Source of the DNA: Planctomycetota bacterium
GTDB lineage: Bacteria; Planctomycetota; Planctomycetia; Gemmatales; Gemmataceae
Direction: 5' to 3'
Length of the DNA stretch: 64,000 nucleotides
Assembly (NCBI GenBank): GCA_021413735.1
Contig: JAIOPV010000188.1
Location: 1-64,000, forward strand
Shown here one piece after another: positions 44,465 through 53,055 of this stretch. The notes under the pieces were generated by a model. The model searched no databases, was not told the origin of the DNA, and saw only the letters and a program-made list of their open reading frames with translations. A program made the position numbers and the translations under genes. How positions within the stretch are numbered: position 1 is the stretch's first letter; each line of letters starts with the position of its first letter.

Positions 44465-45466
44465 ATGCCGCTTTCATTTCGCGTTCTGGGTGGGTTTGGT
44501 GAAGATAACGCGCTGTATGTGACAGTCGATACTGGTCAGCGCATCTCGCGGCTCATGTTCGATTGCGGCGATGGGTGCCCGCACTCGCTTGAAACGGGCG
44601 ACCTCCTCGCGATGGATCACCTGTTCTTCTCACACTTCCACATGGATCATATATCGGGGTTCGATCTGTTCTTTCGGGTAAACTTCGACCGAGATGAACC
44701 ACCTGTGAATGTATGGGTACCGCCTGGCGGAACGGATGTTCTTCATCATCGGTTTCAAGGATATCAGTGGAATCTCGTCGGCAGTAAACAGCGAGGAACA
44801 TGGGACGTTCATGAAGTGGCCACCGAGCACATTCGCACGACGCGGTTTTACGCCCGAGAAGCATTTCGTACTGCCCATCCGCAGGGCGAGCGACCACGCA
44901 AGCCGGTGATTGTCGCAGGCGATGGATTCACAGTTGAGGCGCACCAACTCGTTCACGGTTGCGTATCGCTGGGTTACGTTGTGCGCGAGCTGCCGCGGGT
45001 GAACGTGGATACCGCGAAGATGGCAGCACGCGGCTTTGCGCCTGGGCCGTGGGTCAAGCGGCTTCGAGGGCCAGCGGCAACCTCAAGCGAGGTGGTGGCG
45101 ATCAATGGAACTGAGCATTCGGTCGCGGGGTTGCGGTCGGAGTTGCTCGTGACCACACACGGCGATTCAGTTGCATACCTCACTGATTTTCGGATGAATG
45201 TGGCGACAGCGGAGTATCTTGCAGAGCATCTTCATGGAGTAACAAACGTGGTGTGTGAGAGCCAGTACCGTGAAGCGGATCTGCAACTGGCCGAGGACGC
45301 AATGCACTCGACTGCAAGCGAAGTTGCAAAGTTCGCATCTCGTGCGGGGATTGGTCGTCTCATCTTGTTCCATGTTTCGCCACGATATCTGCCGGATGGT
45401 CTCGGCGGATTATTGGTCGAAGCGCGGACGATATTCGCCAATACGTCGTTCCCGGACGGGTGGTGA
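44465..45466 (+). CDS. MBL-fold metallohydrolase (RNase Z-like)
   Basis: A 333-residue metallo-beta-lactamase-fold protein. Metal motif SHFHMDHISGFD near residue 57 supplies His-x-His-x-Asp-His, VHGCVSLGYVV the next His, VAYLTDFRMN the bridging Asp, and ILFHVSPRY the last His. This resembles the RNase Z/ElaC branch, but the length and inserts differ from a tRNA 3-prime nuclease, so the substrate is left open. Its start has a weak ribosome site. Confidence 0.75.
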   Translation: MPLSFRVLGGFGEDNALYVTVDTGQRISRLMFDCGDGCPHSLETGDLLAMDHLFFSHFHMDHISGFDLFFRVNFDRDEPPVNVWVPPGGTDVLHHRFQGYQWNLVGSKQRGTWDVHEVATEHIRTTRFYAREAFRTAHPQGERPRKPVIVAGDGFTVEAHQLVHGCVSLGYVVRELPRVNVDTAKMAARGFAPGPWVKRLRGPAATSSEVVAINGTEHSVAGLRSELLVTTHGDSVAYLTDFRMNVATAEYLAEHLHGVTNVVCESQYREADLQLAEDAMHSTASEVAKFASRAGIGRLILFHVSPRYLPDGLGGLLVEARTIFANTSFPDGW

Positions 45467-45684
45467 AATTGCTACTGAATTGTATTCAGAGGCAATCTAA
45501 AATTCGGAACCAACTTCGTTGCCGAGTGTTTGTGGATTTCGCGGAATGGAAAACATGCGGAGTGAATTGCGGATAAACCAATCAGCAGCCGGCTGCGTAC
45601 GATTGTTACAGAGGAATTACCTTGCCACTGATACACTCTCCAGTAGGTTAGGAATTATCACCCGCTTACTAACTGGAGGCACCC

Positions 45685-46089
45685 ATGGCAAAAGCCAAAC
45701 CAGAGGCTACAGCAGAACCCAAAAGCAACCCTGGTATCATCCTCGAAATCGTGAAGAAGATTGGAAAAGATGGTGTCAGCGAGCAAGCTGTCCGCGATAT
45801 TCTGAAGAAGGACTACAAGGATATCGACCTCTCAGAATCCACGATCAAACAATACACTTACACCGCACGCAAGACTCTGGGCTGGGTAAAAACTCGGGGC
45901 GGAGTGGCAGGCTCGTCACGAGACGCCGGTGACCCGACACTGACGGATTTGATGAGTGCCCGAAAAGTGGCGGAAGATGTCGGAATGAGCCCGGCGAAAC
46001 TGCTGGAGTTGGTCGAAAAGCTCAATAAGTTTGGCGATCTTCACACGCTCACGACCTGCCTTGATGCTCTTGTCGAATTGAGTGACTGA
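45685..46089 (+). CDS. Small predicted DNA-binding protein, unrecognised
   Basis: A 134-residue protein with GGAGG seven bases upstream of MAKAKPEATAEPKSN. After a charged disordered tail, residues 18-65 read as a winged helix: GIILEIVKKIGKDGVSEQAV, RDILKKDYKDIDLSESTIKQ, YTYTARKTLGWV. The second half (LTDLMSARKVAEDVGMSPAK, then a helix) is also helical. No family recognised. It stands alone, with an intrinsic terminator directly after it. Confidence 0.6.
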   Translation: MAKAKPEATAEPKSNPGIILEIVKKIGKDGVSEQAVRDILKKDYKDIDLSESTIKQYTYTARKTLGWVKTRGGVAGSSRDAGDPTLTDLMSARKVAEDVGMSPAKLLELVEKLNKFGDLHTLTTCLDALVELSD

Positions 46090-46103
46090 CCTGACGTTTT
46101 GAT

Positions 46104-46134
46104 CGTGCCCGCCGAAGCGGGCACGTTCCATTTT
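46104..46134 (+). terminator. Intrinsic terminator after the small DNA-binding gene
   Basis: CGTGCCCGC (46104-46112) pairs with GCGGGCACG (46117-46125) around CGAA, followed by TTCCATTTT. It also faces the 3-prime end of the minus-strand SDR gene. Confidence 0.75.
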
Positions 46135-46137
46135 CGG

Positions 46138-46893
46138 TCACAGCCGGATGCCGCCGGACACGTCGAGCCACGTTCCGGTGACCCAGCGTGAATCGTCGGA
46201 TGCCAGGAACGCTGCGGCATCTGCGATATCATCGACTTCCCCAATGCGGCGCATCGCTGTCACAGCGATTTCCTGCTTCTCCTCTTCCTTCGTTTTGCCG
46301 CTCTTTTCGCTGTTCATGTCTGTCCGTGTCGAACCGGGCGCGAGCACATTCACGCGAATGCCTTTCGGTCCCAGCTCGGCAGCCAACACGCGAGTCATCA
46401 CGTCGATTGCTCCCTTCGTCGCCGAGTACACCACCGCACCGGGGTATGCCATCCGGCTAATCGCGCTGCCGACGTTAATGATAGACCCGCCCGCCGTCAT
46501 CAGTTCGGCCGCGTATTTCACACAAAGTAGATATCCGCGGACGTTCACGTTGAAGTGTGCGTCGATAGACTCAGCAGTCACATCTGGCAGAAAGGTTCGC
46601 TGCATAATCGCAGCATTGTTGACGAGGATATCCAGCTTTCCGAATGCCTTTGTGGTCGCCGCGAACATCGGCGGGATATCGCTTGGTGTGCCGACGTCCG
46701 CTTTCACGGCGATGGCTGCCCCGCCGGCCTTCACGATGCCAGCAACGACTTCGTTCGCCTCCTTCTCGCTCCTCGAATAGTTGACAACGACCTTCGCGCC
46801 GTCCTTTGCGAAGCGAGTCGCGATGGCAGCACCAATGCCCCGCGAGGCGCCAGTAATGAGGGCGACTTTTCCAGCGAGATGTTTGTCAGACAT
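46138..46893 (-). CDS. Short-chain dehydrogenase/reductase (FabG-like)
   Basis: A 251-residue classical SDR starting MSDKHLAGKVALITGASRGI, GGAG upstream. TGASRGIG, NNAAIMQRT, the catalytic Ser in INVGSAI, YSATK for Tyr and Lys, and PGSTRTDMN are in order. The C-terminus VTGTWLDVSGGIRL matches the 3-oxoacyl reductase-like group. It is divergent from the Fae-like gene, with 145 bases between the starts. Substrate not clear; FabG itself would usually sit in a fab operon. Confidence 0.87.
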   Translation of the reverse strand: MSDKHLAGKVALITGASRGIGAAIATRFAKDGAKVVVNYSRSEKEANEVVAGIVKAGGAAIAVKADVGTPSDIPPMFAATTKAFGKLDILVNNAAIMQRTFLPDVTAESIDAHFNVNVRGYLLCVKYAAELMTAGGSIINVGSAISRMAYPGAVVYSATKGAIDVMTRVLAAELGPKGIRVNVLAPGSTRTDMNSEKSGKTKEEEKQEIAVTAMRRIGEVDDIADAAAFLASDDSRWVTGTWLDVSGGIRL

Positions 46894-47038
46894 GGAGACT
46901 CCGTTTAGGTGATGTTGCGAACCGTTCACACAGACAAACCTATTGTTGGCGGGCACTCATCGTCATCCTCTTTGTGGAACCCGAACCGCAGTTCTGTATT
47001 TCTGACTTCCGACACTCAACTCAGCAACGAGGTTTCAC

Positions 47039-47593
47039 ATGGCAGAGCGAATCGGTATGCGAACGGGCGAAGCGCTCGTCGAAGGCGACAAGGATTATCT
47101 TTGCGCTGAGCCTGAGATCGTGATCGGCGAGTTGGACGGGCCGGTTGGTGTTGCGCTTGCCACACTCGTCGGCGATCAGGTGAAGGGTCACACCCGTGTG
47201 TTCGCGATTCTGAACAGCGACGTGCAGGTGAAGCCCGCCACGCTGATGGTGTCAAAGGTCACCGTGAAGGACGCACGTTATACGGGCATCCTGATGGGAA
47301 CGGTTCAGGCTGGGATCGCTCACGGCGTGCTCGATGCGGTGCGGGCTGGCGATATTCCGAAGGAGAAGGCGAACGAGATCGGCATCATCTACTCGGTGTG
47401 GCTCGACCCAAGCATCCTGAATGTTCCCGAAGGTGAGGTCGATCATGCGGCACTCTTCAAGGTGAACCGCGAAGCCACGGCAAAGGTGATTCGCAAAGCG
47501 ATGAAGCACGAACCGACAATCGACTGGCTCCTTGAAAACCAGGACAACGTGACGCACTACTTCCACCAACTCGGGCTCGAAGGGAAGCTGTGA
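47039..47593 (+). CDS. Formaldehyde-activating enzyme homolog (Fae-like)
   Basis: A 184-residue protein starting MAERIGMRTGEALVEGD, GAGG upstream. VKPATLMVSKVTVKDARYTG, then TVQAGIAHGVLDAV, follow the Fae core (PNTLMxNKVTIKDARQ and GPAQHGVAMAVQDAV). Fae condenses formaldehyde with tetrahydromethanopterin. In Fae the segment AHIDLIIG holds the proposed catalytic His; here the aligned segment reads AEPEIVIG, with Glu24 at that place. The C-terminal part KHEPTIDWLLENQDNVTHYF is longer than usual. So it is a divergent Fae paralog and may have another activity. Confidence 0.8.
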   Translation: MAERIGMRTGEALVEGDKDYLCAEPEIVIGELDGPVGVALATLVGDQVKGHTRVFAILNSDVQVKPATLMVSKVTVKDARYTGILMGTVQAGIAHGVLDAVRAGDIPKEKANEIGIIYSVWLDPSILNVPEGEVDHAALFKVNREATAKVIRKAMKHEPTIDWLLENQDNVTHYFHQLGLEGKL

Positions 47594-47602
47594 CGCTTGG
47601 CA

Positions 47603-47671
47603 GGCCGCCACGGAGGGCGGCCCCTACAAGAGAAATGCCTTGTTTTGTAGGGGCCGCCCTCCGTGGCGGCC
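47603..47671. terminator. 27-bp perfect inverted repeat between Fae-like and SDR genes
   Basis: Arms 47603-47629 and 47645-47671 are exact reverse complements around a 15-base loop. It fills the space between the two convergent stop codons and can end both transcripts. Confidence 0.75.
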
Positions 47672-47684
47672 CGAGCCTTTTGAA

Positions 47685-48476
47685 TCAGTGGCGCTCAGCC
47701 TCTGTGACAGGTCGCAGAGCCATTTGTTGAGCATCGAGACCGCCATCGACATTGAAGACGCTGCCGGTGGAATAGCTCGCTCGGTCACTCGCAAGGAAGA
47801 CGTACCACCACGCGACGTCTTCAACAGTCGCGATGCGGCGAACCGGAATCTGCGCGATCACGGCCTCTCGCTCGGCAGGGCTCGACTTCAAACCGAAGTC
47901 GGTGAGCGGCGTTTCCACAAGCCCGGGTGCAATCGCGGCGGTTGTGAAACCGTGTGGGGCGAGTTCCACAGCGAGTTGCCGACACAGAGCGTTGACCGCG
48001 CCCTTGCTCGCGTCGTAGAGCGTGTGCAGCGGTTCGGAACGTGTCCCGTTGAGCGATGTGCTGAACAAGATGCGGCCGCCGCGTTTCGCCGCGACCGCTC
48101 GCCGCACGACCTCGCGACTGATCGCCACGGGAATCCACACGTTGAGCCTGAAGACGAAGTCGAAGTGCTCACGGGTGATCTGGTCGAGCGGGGGCTCTTT
48201 ATAGGTGCCGAGGTTGTTCACGAGGATGTCGATGCCGCCGAACGCGGCCCAGGCTTCCGCCACGAGGCGTTCGGGTTCGCCGTCCTTGAGCAAGTCGGCC
48301 TGTATGTATCGAGTGTGTGCGTAATCGCTGAGGAGTCGCTGCACTTCGGGGCACTTCGTGAGTGGTTTCTCGGACGTCACGACGACCTTCGCCCCGCTTG
48401 CCGCGAATGCCTGTGCGACGCCAAGCCCGATCCCCTGGCTGCTGCCCGTCACGAGCGCCGACTTCCCGCCCAACAT
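47685..48476 (-). CDS. Short-chain dehydrogenase/reductase
   Basis: A 263-residue SDR starting MLGGKSALVTGSSQGIGLGV. NNLGTYKEPP, Ser in FSTSLNGT, YDASKGAVNAL (Tyr and Lys), and APGLVETPL give the classical layout. The C-terminus SVFNVDGGLDAQ is that of the usual fold. It is convergent with the Fae-like gene and divergent from the SMP-30-like gene. Substrate unknown; the pair of SDRs flanking Fae may handle small carbonyls. Confidence 0.86.
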   Translation of the reverse strand: MLGGKSALVTGSSQGIGLGVAQAFAASGAKVVVTSEKPLTKCPEVQRLLSDYAHTRYIQADLLKDGEPERLVAEAWAAFGGIDILVNNLGTYKEPPLDQITREHFDFVFRLNVWIPVAISREVVRRAVAAKRGGRILFSTSLNGTRSEPLHTLYDASKGAVNALCRQLAVELAPHGFTTAAIAPGLVETPLTDFGLKSSPAEREAVIAQIPVRRIATVEDVAWWYVFLASDRASYSTGSVFNVDGGLDAQQMALRPVTEAERH

Positions 48477-48544
48477 CGCTGATCCCCGTCTGGTGAATGC
48501 TCCGCGTTCTGGATACGTTACGGGAACCGCTACGGAGAACCACG

Positions 48545-49498
48545 ATGAGAAGCACCGAAGCCAGCGTGTTGTTTGAACTCGATGAGTATGACGGGTACTT
48601 GCCCGAAGGCCCGCGTGAGGCGGATATTCTCGGAACTCGACGGATCGTGTGGGTGAACATCCAGGACGGTGTGAACTCGAAATTCGGTGGGATCTTCAAC
48701 GGGTCTGAGAAGGGACACGGCTCGATCAAGACCGATGGAAGGCCGGGGTTTCACATGCCCATTGCGGGTGGGAATCGTCTGCTCGTGGGGATCGAGAAAG
48801 ACCTGAAAGTCTTCACGTTCGGGAAGGCCACGTTCTCCAAAGCGCTGGCCACGATTCCCGACAACAACTCGCGAACGATCATCAACGATGGCGAGGTCGT
48901 ACCCGGCGGCAAGGCGATCGTGTTTGGCACGAAAGACACGCAATTCAAGGAGCAAATCGCGAACCTGTACCTCTACACGGTCGATGACAACCGGGTGTCA
49001 CTGCTCGCGGACAAGCAACTCTGCTCCAACGGCAAGGTGATTCGCACTGACGAACGCGGGCTGATTCTGTTCGACATCGACACGCCGAAGCGGAACGTTG
49101 TGCGGTATCGGCTCGACATCGCGGCACGTACTGCGACACCTGACGGTGTCGCGCTCGACCTCGCGGACCAAGCCGGCTTCCCCGATGGCATGTGCGATTG
49201 CGGCGACGGCACCGTCATCATCGCGTTCTACAATCCGGACTTCGCGGAAGCCGGGAAAGCCATTCGCTTCAGTCTCAGTACGGGGAAGGCCGTCGAAGAA
49301 TGGACGACACCGGGGTCGCCTCGTGTGACCTGTCCGCTGTTGGTGAAACGACCCGATGGCGTGAAGCTCATCCTCACGACCGCGACGGAAGGCATGCCCG
49401 CGGAGTTGCGGGCGAAGTGTCCGAATGCGGGTTGCCTCTTCATCGCAGACACGCAACTCGAGTCCTGTCCGGAACCCGAGTTGCTGCGAATGCCGTGA
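48545..49498 (+). CDS. SMP-30/gluconolactonase-like beta-propeller protein
   Basis: A 317-residue protein from MRSTEASVLFELDEYDGYLP (GGAG upstream; the frame runs back to 48497). FLPEGP-like YLPEGPREADILG with IVWVNIQDG, and PDGMCDCGDGTVIIAFYNP correspond to the two metal-site strands of SMP-30/gluconolactonase propellers. The Glu in PEGP and Asp in PDGM are the expected metal ligands. It would hydrolyse sugar lactones or similar esters. Its stop lies three bases from the convergent stop of the next gene. Confidence 0.75.
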   Translation: MRSTEASVLFELDEYDGYLPEGPREADILGTRRIVWVNIQDGVNSKFGGIFNGSEKGHGSIKTDGRPGFHMPIAGGNRLLVGIEKDLKVFTFGKATFSKALATIPDNNSRTIINDGEVVPGGKAIVFGTKDTQFKEQIANLYLYTVDDNRVSLLADKQLCSNGKVIRTDERGLILFDIDTPKRNVVRYRLDIAARTATPDGVALDLADQAGFPDGMCDCGDGTVIIAFYNPDFAEAGKAIRFSLSTGKAVEEWTTPGSPRVTCPLLVKRPDGVKLILTTATEGMPAELRAKCPNAGCLFIADTQLESCPEPELLRMP

Positions 49499-49501
49499 AA
49501 G

Positions 49502-51724
49502 CTATTTCCCCGTCGTGTTAATCGTCAGGAACACCGAGCCGACGACCTTGCGGTTCTCCGTCGTCAGCAGGTTGTAGCCGACCTGCATCTGCATCACGGG
49601 CTGCAACTTCTCGAAGCGTAACTCCACGGTCTGAGCATCGAGCAGTTTCACTGATTGCGGCGCGAACTCGTCCTGTCCTTCGGCGTTCGGGTCCGACACC
49701 TTCCAGCGTCGCGAGCCGTACTCGCCGCTCCAGCGATAGTTCCACCATGCGGCCTTGGAGTTGTCGCTCTTTTCCACAGACTTCGCATCAAGCGGATTGC
49801 TGAACGTCAGGCGGATCGTGTTGCCCTCCACTGCCATCTTCACCGGCACATCGAGCGGCTTGCCGGTGTACCGCACGCGCTGCAAACAGCCGTCGGCCTG
49901 TGCTGACGTTTGCCAGCCGTTCAGCCCGCACACATACAAGTTGCCATCCGGGCCGAAGCGACCACGGCACACGCCCGACAGGAACTTCAGCCCAAGATCG
50001 ACGGCGCCACCCTGTGACACCCCGTTGTCACAGACTTGTCGCAACAGCACGAACGGCTTGCAACGGCCGTACGAGAAGTGCAACGGTAATCCCGCCAGCG
50101 GGCCGAATGTCTTCTCGGGTACCCACGTCTGCCCGCCGGCTGAGTTATCGACTTCACGCGGCAGCCAGCACAGCGGTGGGTCGTAGGTCTTCGGCGGTTC
50201 CTTGCGGTGATGCGCTCGCATGTCGCCGTAGAAGCCGCCTTGCTTGTACTCGTCAATTCGCGTCGCCGGCATCCAGTTCCCTTCTTGATCAGCCCCCGTG
50301 AGAATGCCCGTCGGCGACATACCCATGCCGATCGGGTGACGGAACCCCGTGCTGAAGATTTCGGACTTGCTGCCGTCCTTGCTGACGCGAATCAGTGAGC
50401 CGCCGCTGGGCGTGTCGGTGTCGCCGGTCTTGAAGAAGTAAAAGTTGCCTTGCGGGTCGGTTTCGAGGCAGGTGTCGTAGGAGTGTTCGCCGCTGCCGGT
50501 GTCCCAGGCGTTGCTGATGCACTCGTAGAAATCGGCCTCGCCGTCGTTGTTCAGATCGTGCAGCCGCGTGAGTTGCCCGCGTTCGATCACGACCACTTTC
50601 CCATCGACCACCTTCAGCCCGAGGGCATGATACAACCCCGTGGCGAAGCGCTGCCAGGAACAGGTGCCGGCCTTCTCGTCGACGGTGACGAGCCAGACGT
50701 CGCCGTGACAGGTACACATCGCGATGCGGCCGTCGGGCAGGAAGTCGAGCCCGGTGCAGAAGAACAACGCCCCATGTGGGTTCTTGTACGGGATGGTGAG
50801 CGTGTCGATGGCGAACGCACCGGACTCTTCACCACGAATCAGTTTCGTCACGATCGGCTCACCCCAGCGCTTCGGGCCACCCTTGGTGAGCGTTGAAATG
50901 TCGATTGCCGCCTCTTTCGCGGCATTGGGTTTGAGCCCGTACGTTGCTTGCCAACTTTGTGGCTTATCCGAAGGGGAAAACACCCAATGAATCCCGAATT
51001 TCTGTTGTACTTCACCGTCGCCAGAAAATTCCATCTCTCCTCTAAACACCGCCACTGAGGTCCGAAGTGTGTTCTTTCCCGGCGTGACCCAGAGTTGCCG
51101 GGTGATGTTGGATGGTTCAGTCGGCCCCGCTCCGTAACTTTCGAGTACAGGGGTGCTCCCCACGTCATATTTGAAGATCACGCGGTCGCCGTGAAGGTAA
51201 TGACCGCGATAGCGTGCCCATTTTTCAGGAAGTGGTGCGGTGAAGCGCTTTGTGTCCGCCCCCCAGTTGCCATCCGGATCCGCCCAACCCGGACCCGCGC
51301 CTACCGCATATCGCATCTCGCCTTTCGGCGTCGGCGTGTTAAGCAACCCGAAGCGGCGGTCGCTGTGATTCAGATAGCCGCCGGTCCACGCGGCTGTCAG
51401 ACGCATCGTGCTGCGGTCGAAGACTACGCCAGCGTCGCCCTTCTCGCCGAGCTTCACCACCGTCGCCTTGTAGACCATCGACTGCTCTTTGCCGAGCGGA
51501 TACTTCATCGTGCAGTTTAACGCGGGGCCGGTGTTCATCGTGCGAAATCGCGGGTCGATCCAGTCCTTGTCGGTCGCCTTCTCCCACGGCTCCGCTTTCC
51601 CCGTCGCGGGGCGAGGAGTCCAATCCGCGAGCGCGGGGTCGATGCCCGGAGGCAATGGGGTATGTGGTTGTGGTGCGATCTCTGGCGGTGCCGCAAGGAC
51701 TGACACGAGAAGCGCGATCAACAT
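49502..51724 (-). CDS. Secreted DUF6797-type protein with sorbosone-dehydrogenase-like propeller
   Basis: A 740-residue protein. Signal peptide MLIALLVSVLAAPPEIA; residues about 30-260 form an N-terminal jelly-roll-like region (WTPRPATGKAEPWEKATDKD, FRTMNTGPALNCTMKYP) as in DUF6797 proteins of planctomycetes and verrucomicrobia. From about 300 a propeller follows: FFCTGLDFLPDGRIAMCTCH, ALGLKVVDGKVVVIERG, LNNDGEADFYECIS and GFRHPIGMGMSP, as in PQQ-type glucose/sorbosone dehydrogenases. No heme c motif seen. Likely extracytoplasmic sugar oxidation or binding. Confidence 0.78.
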   Translation of the reverse strand: MLIALLVSVLAAPPEIAPQPHTPLPPGIDPALADWTPRPATGKAEPWEKATDKDWIDPRFRTMNTGPALNCTMKYPLGKEQSMVYKATVVKLGEKGDAGVVFDRSTMRLTAAWTGGYLNHSDRRFGLLNTPTPKGEMRYAVGAGPGWADPDGNWGADTKRFTAPLPEKWARYRGHYLHGDRVIFKYDVGSTPVLESYGAGPTEPSNITRQLWVTPGKNTLRTSVAVFRGEMEFSGDGEVQQKFGIHWVFSPSDKPQSWQATYGLKPNAAKEAAIDISTLTKGGPKRWGEPIVTKLIRGEESGAFAIDTLTIPYKNPHGALFFCTGLDFLPDGRIAMCTCHGDVWLVTVDEKAGTCSWQRFATGLYHALGLKVVDGKVVVIERGQLTRLHDLNNDGEADFYECISNAWDTGSGEHSYDTCLETDPQGNFYFFKTGDTDTPSGGSLIRVSKDGSKSEIFSTGFRHPIGMGMSPTGILTGADQEGNWMPATRIDEYKQGGFYGDMRAHHRKEPPKTYDPPLCWLPREVDNSAGGQTWVPEKTFGPLAGLPLHFSYGRCKPFVLLRQVCDNGVSQGGAVDLGLKFLSGVCRGRFGPDGNLYVCGLNGWQTSAQADGCLQRVRYTGKPLDVPVKMAVEGNTIRLTFSNPLDAKSVEKSDNSKAAWWNYRWSGEYGSRRWKVSDPNAEGQDEFAPQSVKLLDAQTVELRFEKLQPVMQMQVGYNLLTTENRKVVGSVFLTINTTGK

Positions 51725-51937
51725 GGTGGCTGCTCAGTACGGGGGTGAGGTTGCGTTATAGCTTCGTCCCCGACGTTGGGCGTTGCAATCGGAAAGAGTT
51801 GAAGCAATTTCGCACACGATTCGCATTATTGAGCTTCAGGCGTGCGTCGCTATGATAAGATTTTGATGGGGAAGTACTCACAACCCCAAAATGATCGGGT
51901 TCCGCCATCCATCAGACTCAGGTTTGAGGTACATACG

Positions 51938-52969
51938 ATGTCGCCCTCTTCCCGACGGAAACGTGCATTCACGCTGATCGAATTGTTAGTCGTGATTGCG
52001 ATCATCGCGATTCTGATCGGGCTTCTCCTGCCGGCTGTGCAGAAGGTTCGCGAAGCAGCAGCCCGCGTGAAGTGTACCAACAACATCAAACAGGTCGCCC
52101 TCGCCTGCCACGCCTACGCGGACAGCACCGGGGGTCTGCCTCCGGCGTGCATCATGCCGGAATATGATGAAAACCCCTATCGAAACGATGCTAACTTCAC
52201 AATCGGACCAAATTGGGCAGTTCTGATCCTTCCGTTCATCGAGCAAGGGAATCTTTACAACCAGTACGCCGCAAGCATCAACCTACACTTGGCTGGTAAG
52301 TCGATTGACGCGAACTGGAAAGGGATTCGGGCAAACGTCGTTCCTGCTTACCTTTGCCCGAGCGACCCGTTCAACCAAGCCGAGTACATCTCGCACCCGA
52401 GCGGCAGCATTGGTGCCGTCAGCAACTGGAAACGCGGCAACTACGGCGCGAACGTTGGGCCGTCGCACCAACTCAACTTGCACCAGAACCAGGCGGCACC
52501 AGTCAACGGCCCGTGGGGTTACGTCGGTCGTGGACCGTTCACGATGGTGGTGGGCACCTACTCACGCCGTGGTCTCGGCATTCAAGGTATCCCCGACGGC
52601 AGCTCAAATACGATTCTGATTAACGAACTCCGAGCAGCACTCGTTCAGACCGATCCTCGTGGTGTCTGGGCCTTCGGCTTGGCTGCATCGAGTTTGACGG
52701 TTGGCAATGCGATGGGTGACTGCACAAACCCGAATGATCTTTGGGTTCAGTCGGATGATGTGCGCGACGCGACGGCCGATGGCCCCCACAGCATGGGAGC
52801 CTGCGTGGGCTGCAACAACAATCAGGGTCAGGCTCGCAGCTTGCACACCGGTGGAGTGAACGCGGCGATGGCCGATGGAAGCGTCCGCTTCATCAAGAAT
52901 GAGATTTCCCAACAGGCTTGGTGGATCATCCAGGGTTCTCACGACGGCCAAGTGAACACTTATAACTGA
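51938..52969 (+). CDS. DUF1559 prepilin-like protein 3
   Basis: A 343-residue protein starting [24 protein letters not shown] nine bases upstream; the frame runs back to 51842. The pilin helix is followed by [81 protein letters not shown]. Unlike the other three, it has no lipoprotein partner; a strong terminator follows directly. The residue before the processing site is Ala. Confidence 0.92.
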   Translation: MSPSSRRKRAFTLIELLVVIAIIAILIGLLLPAVQKVREAAARVKCTNNIKQVALACHAYADSTGGLPPACIMPEYDENPYRNDANFTIGPNWAVLILPFIEQGNLYNQYAASINLHLAGKSIDANWKGIRANVVPAYLCPSDPFNQAEYISHPSGSIGAVSNWKRGNYGANVGPSHQLNLHQNQAAPVNGPWGYVGRGPFTMVVGTYSRRGLGIQGIPDGSSNTILINELRAALVQTDPRGVWAFGLAASSLTVGNAMGDCTNPNDLWVQSDDVRDATADGPHSMGACVGCNNNQGQARSLHTGGVNAAMADGSVRFIKNEISQQAWWIIQGSHDGQVNTYN

Positions 52970-52993
52970 TCGCGAGTCGCCTATTCAAAATGC

Positions 52994-53041
52994 AGAAGTC
53001 CTGGCGCTCGGATCGTCCGAACGCCAGGACTTCTTGCTTTT
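52994..53041. terminator. Terminator between DUF1559 gene 3 and the convergent gene
   Basis: AGAAGTCCTGGCG (52994-53006) pairs with CGCCAGGACTTCT (53022-53034), with a small inner stem TCGGA/TCCGA in the loop, then TGCTTTT. It serves both convergent genes. Confidence 0.8.
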
Positions 53042-53055
53042 CAGTGTCGCAAATC

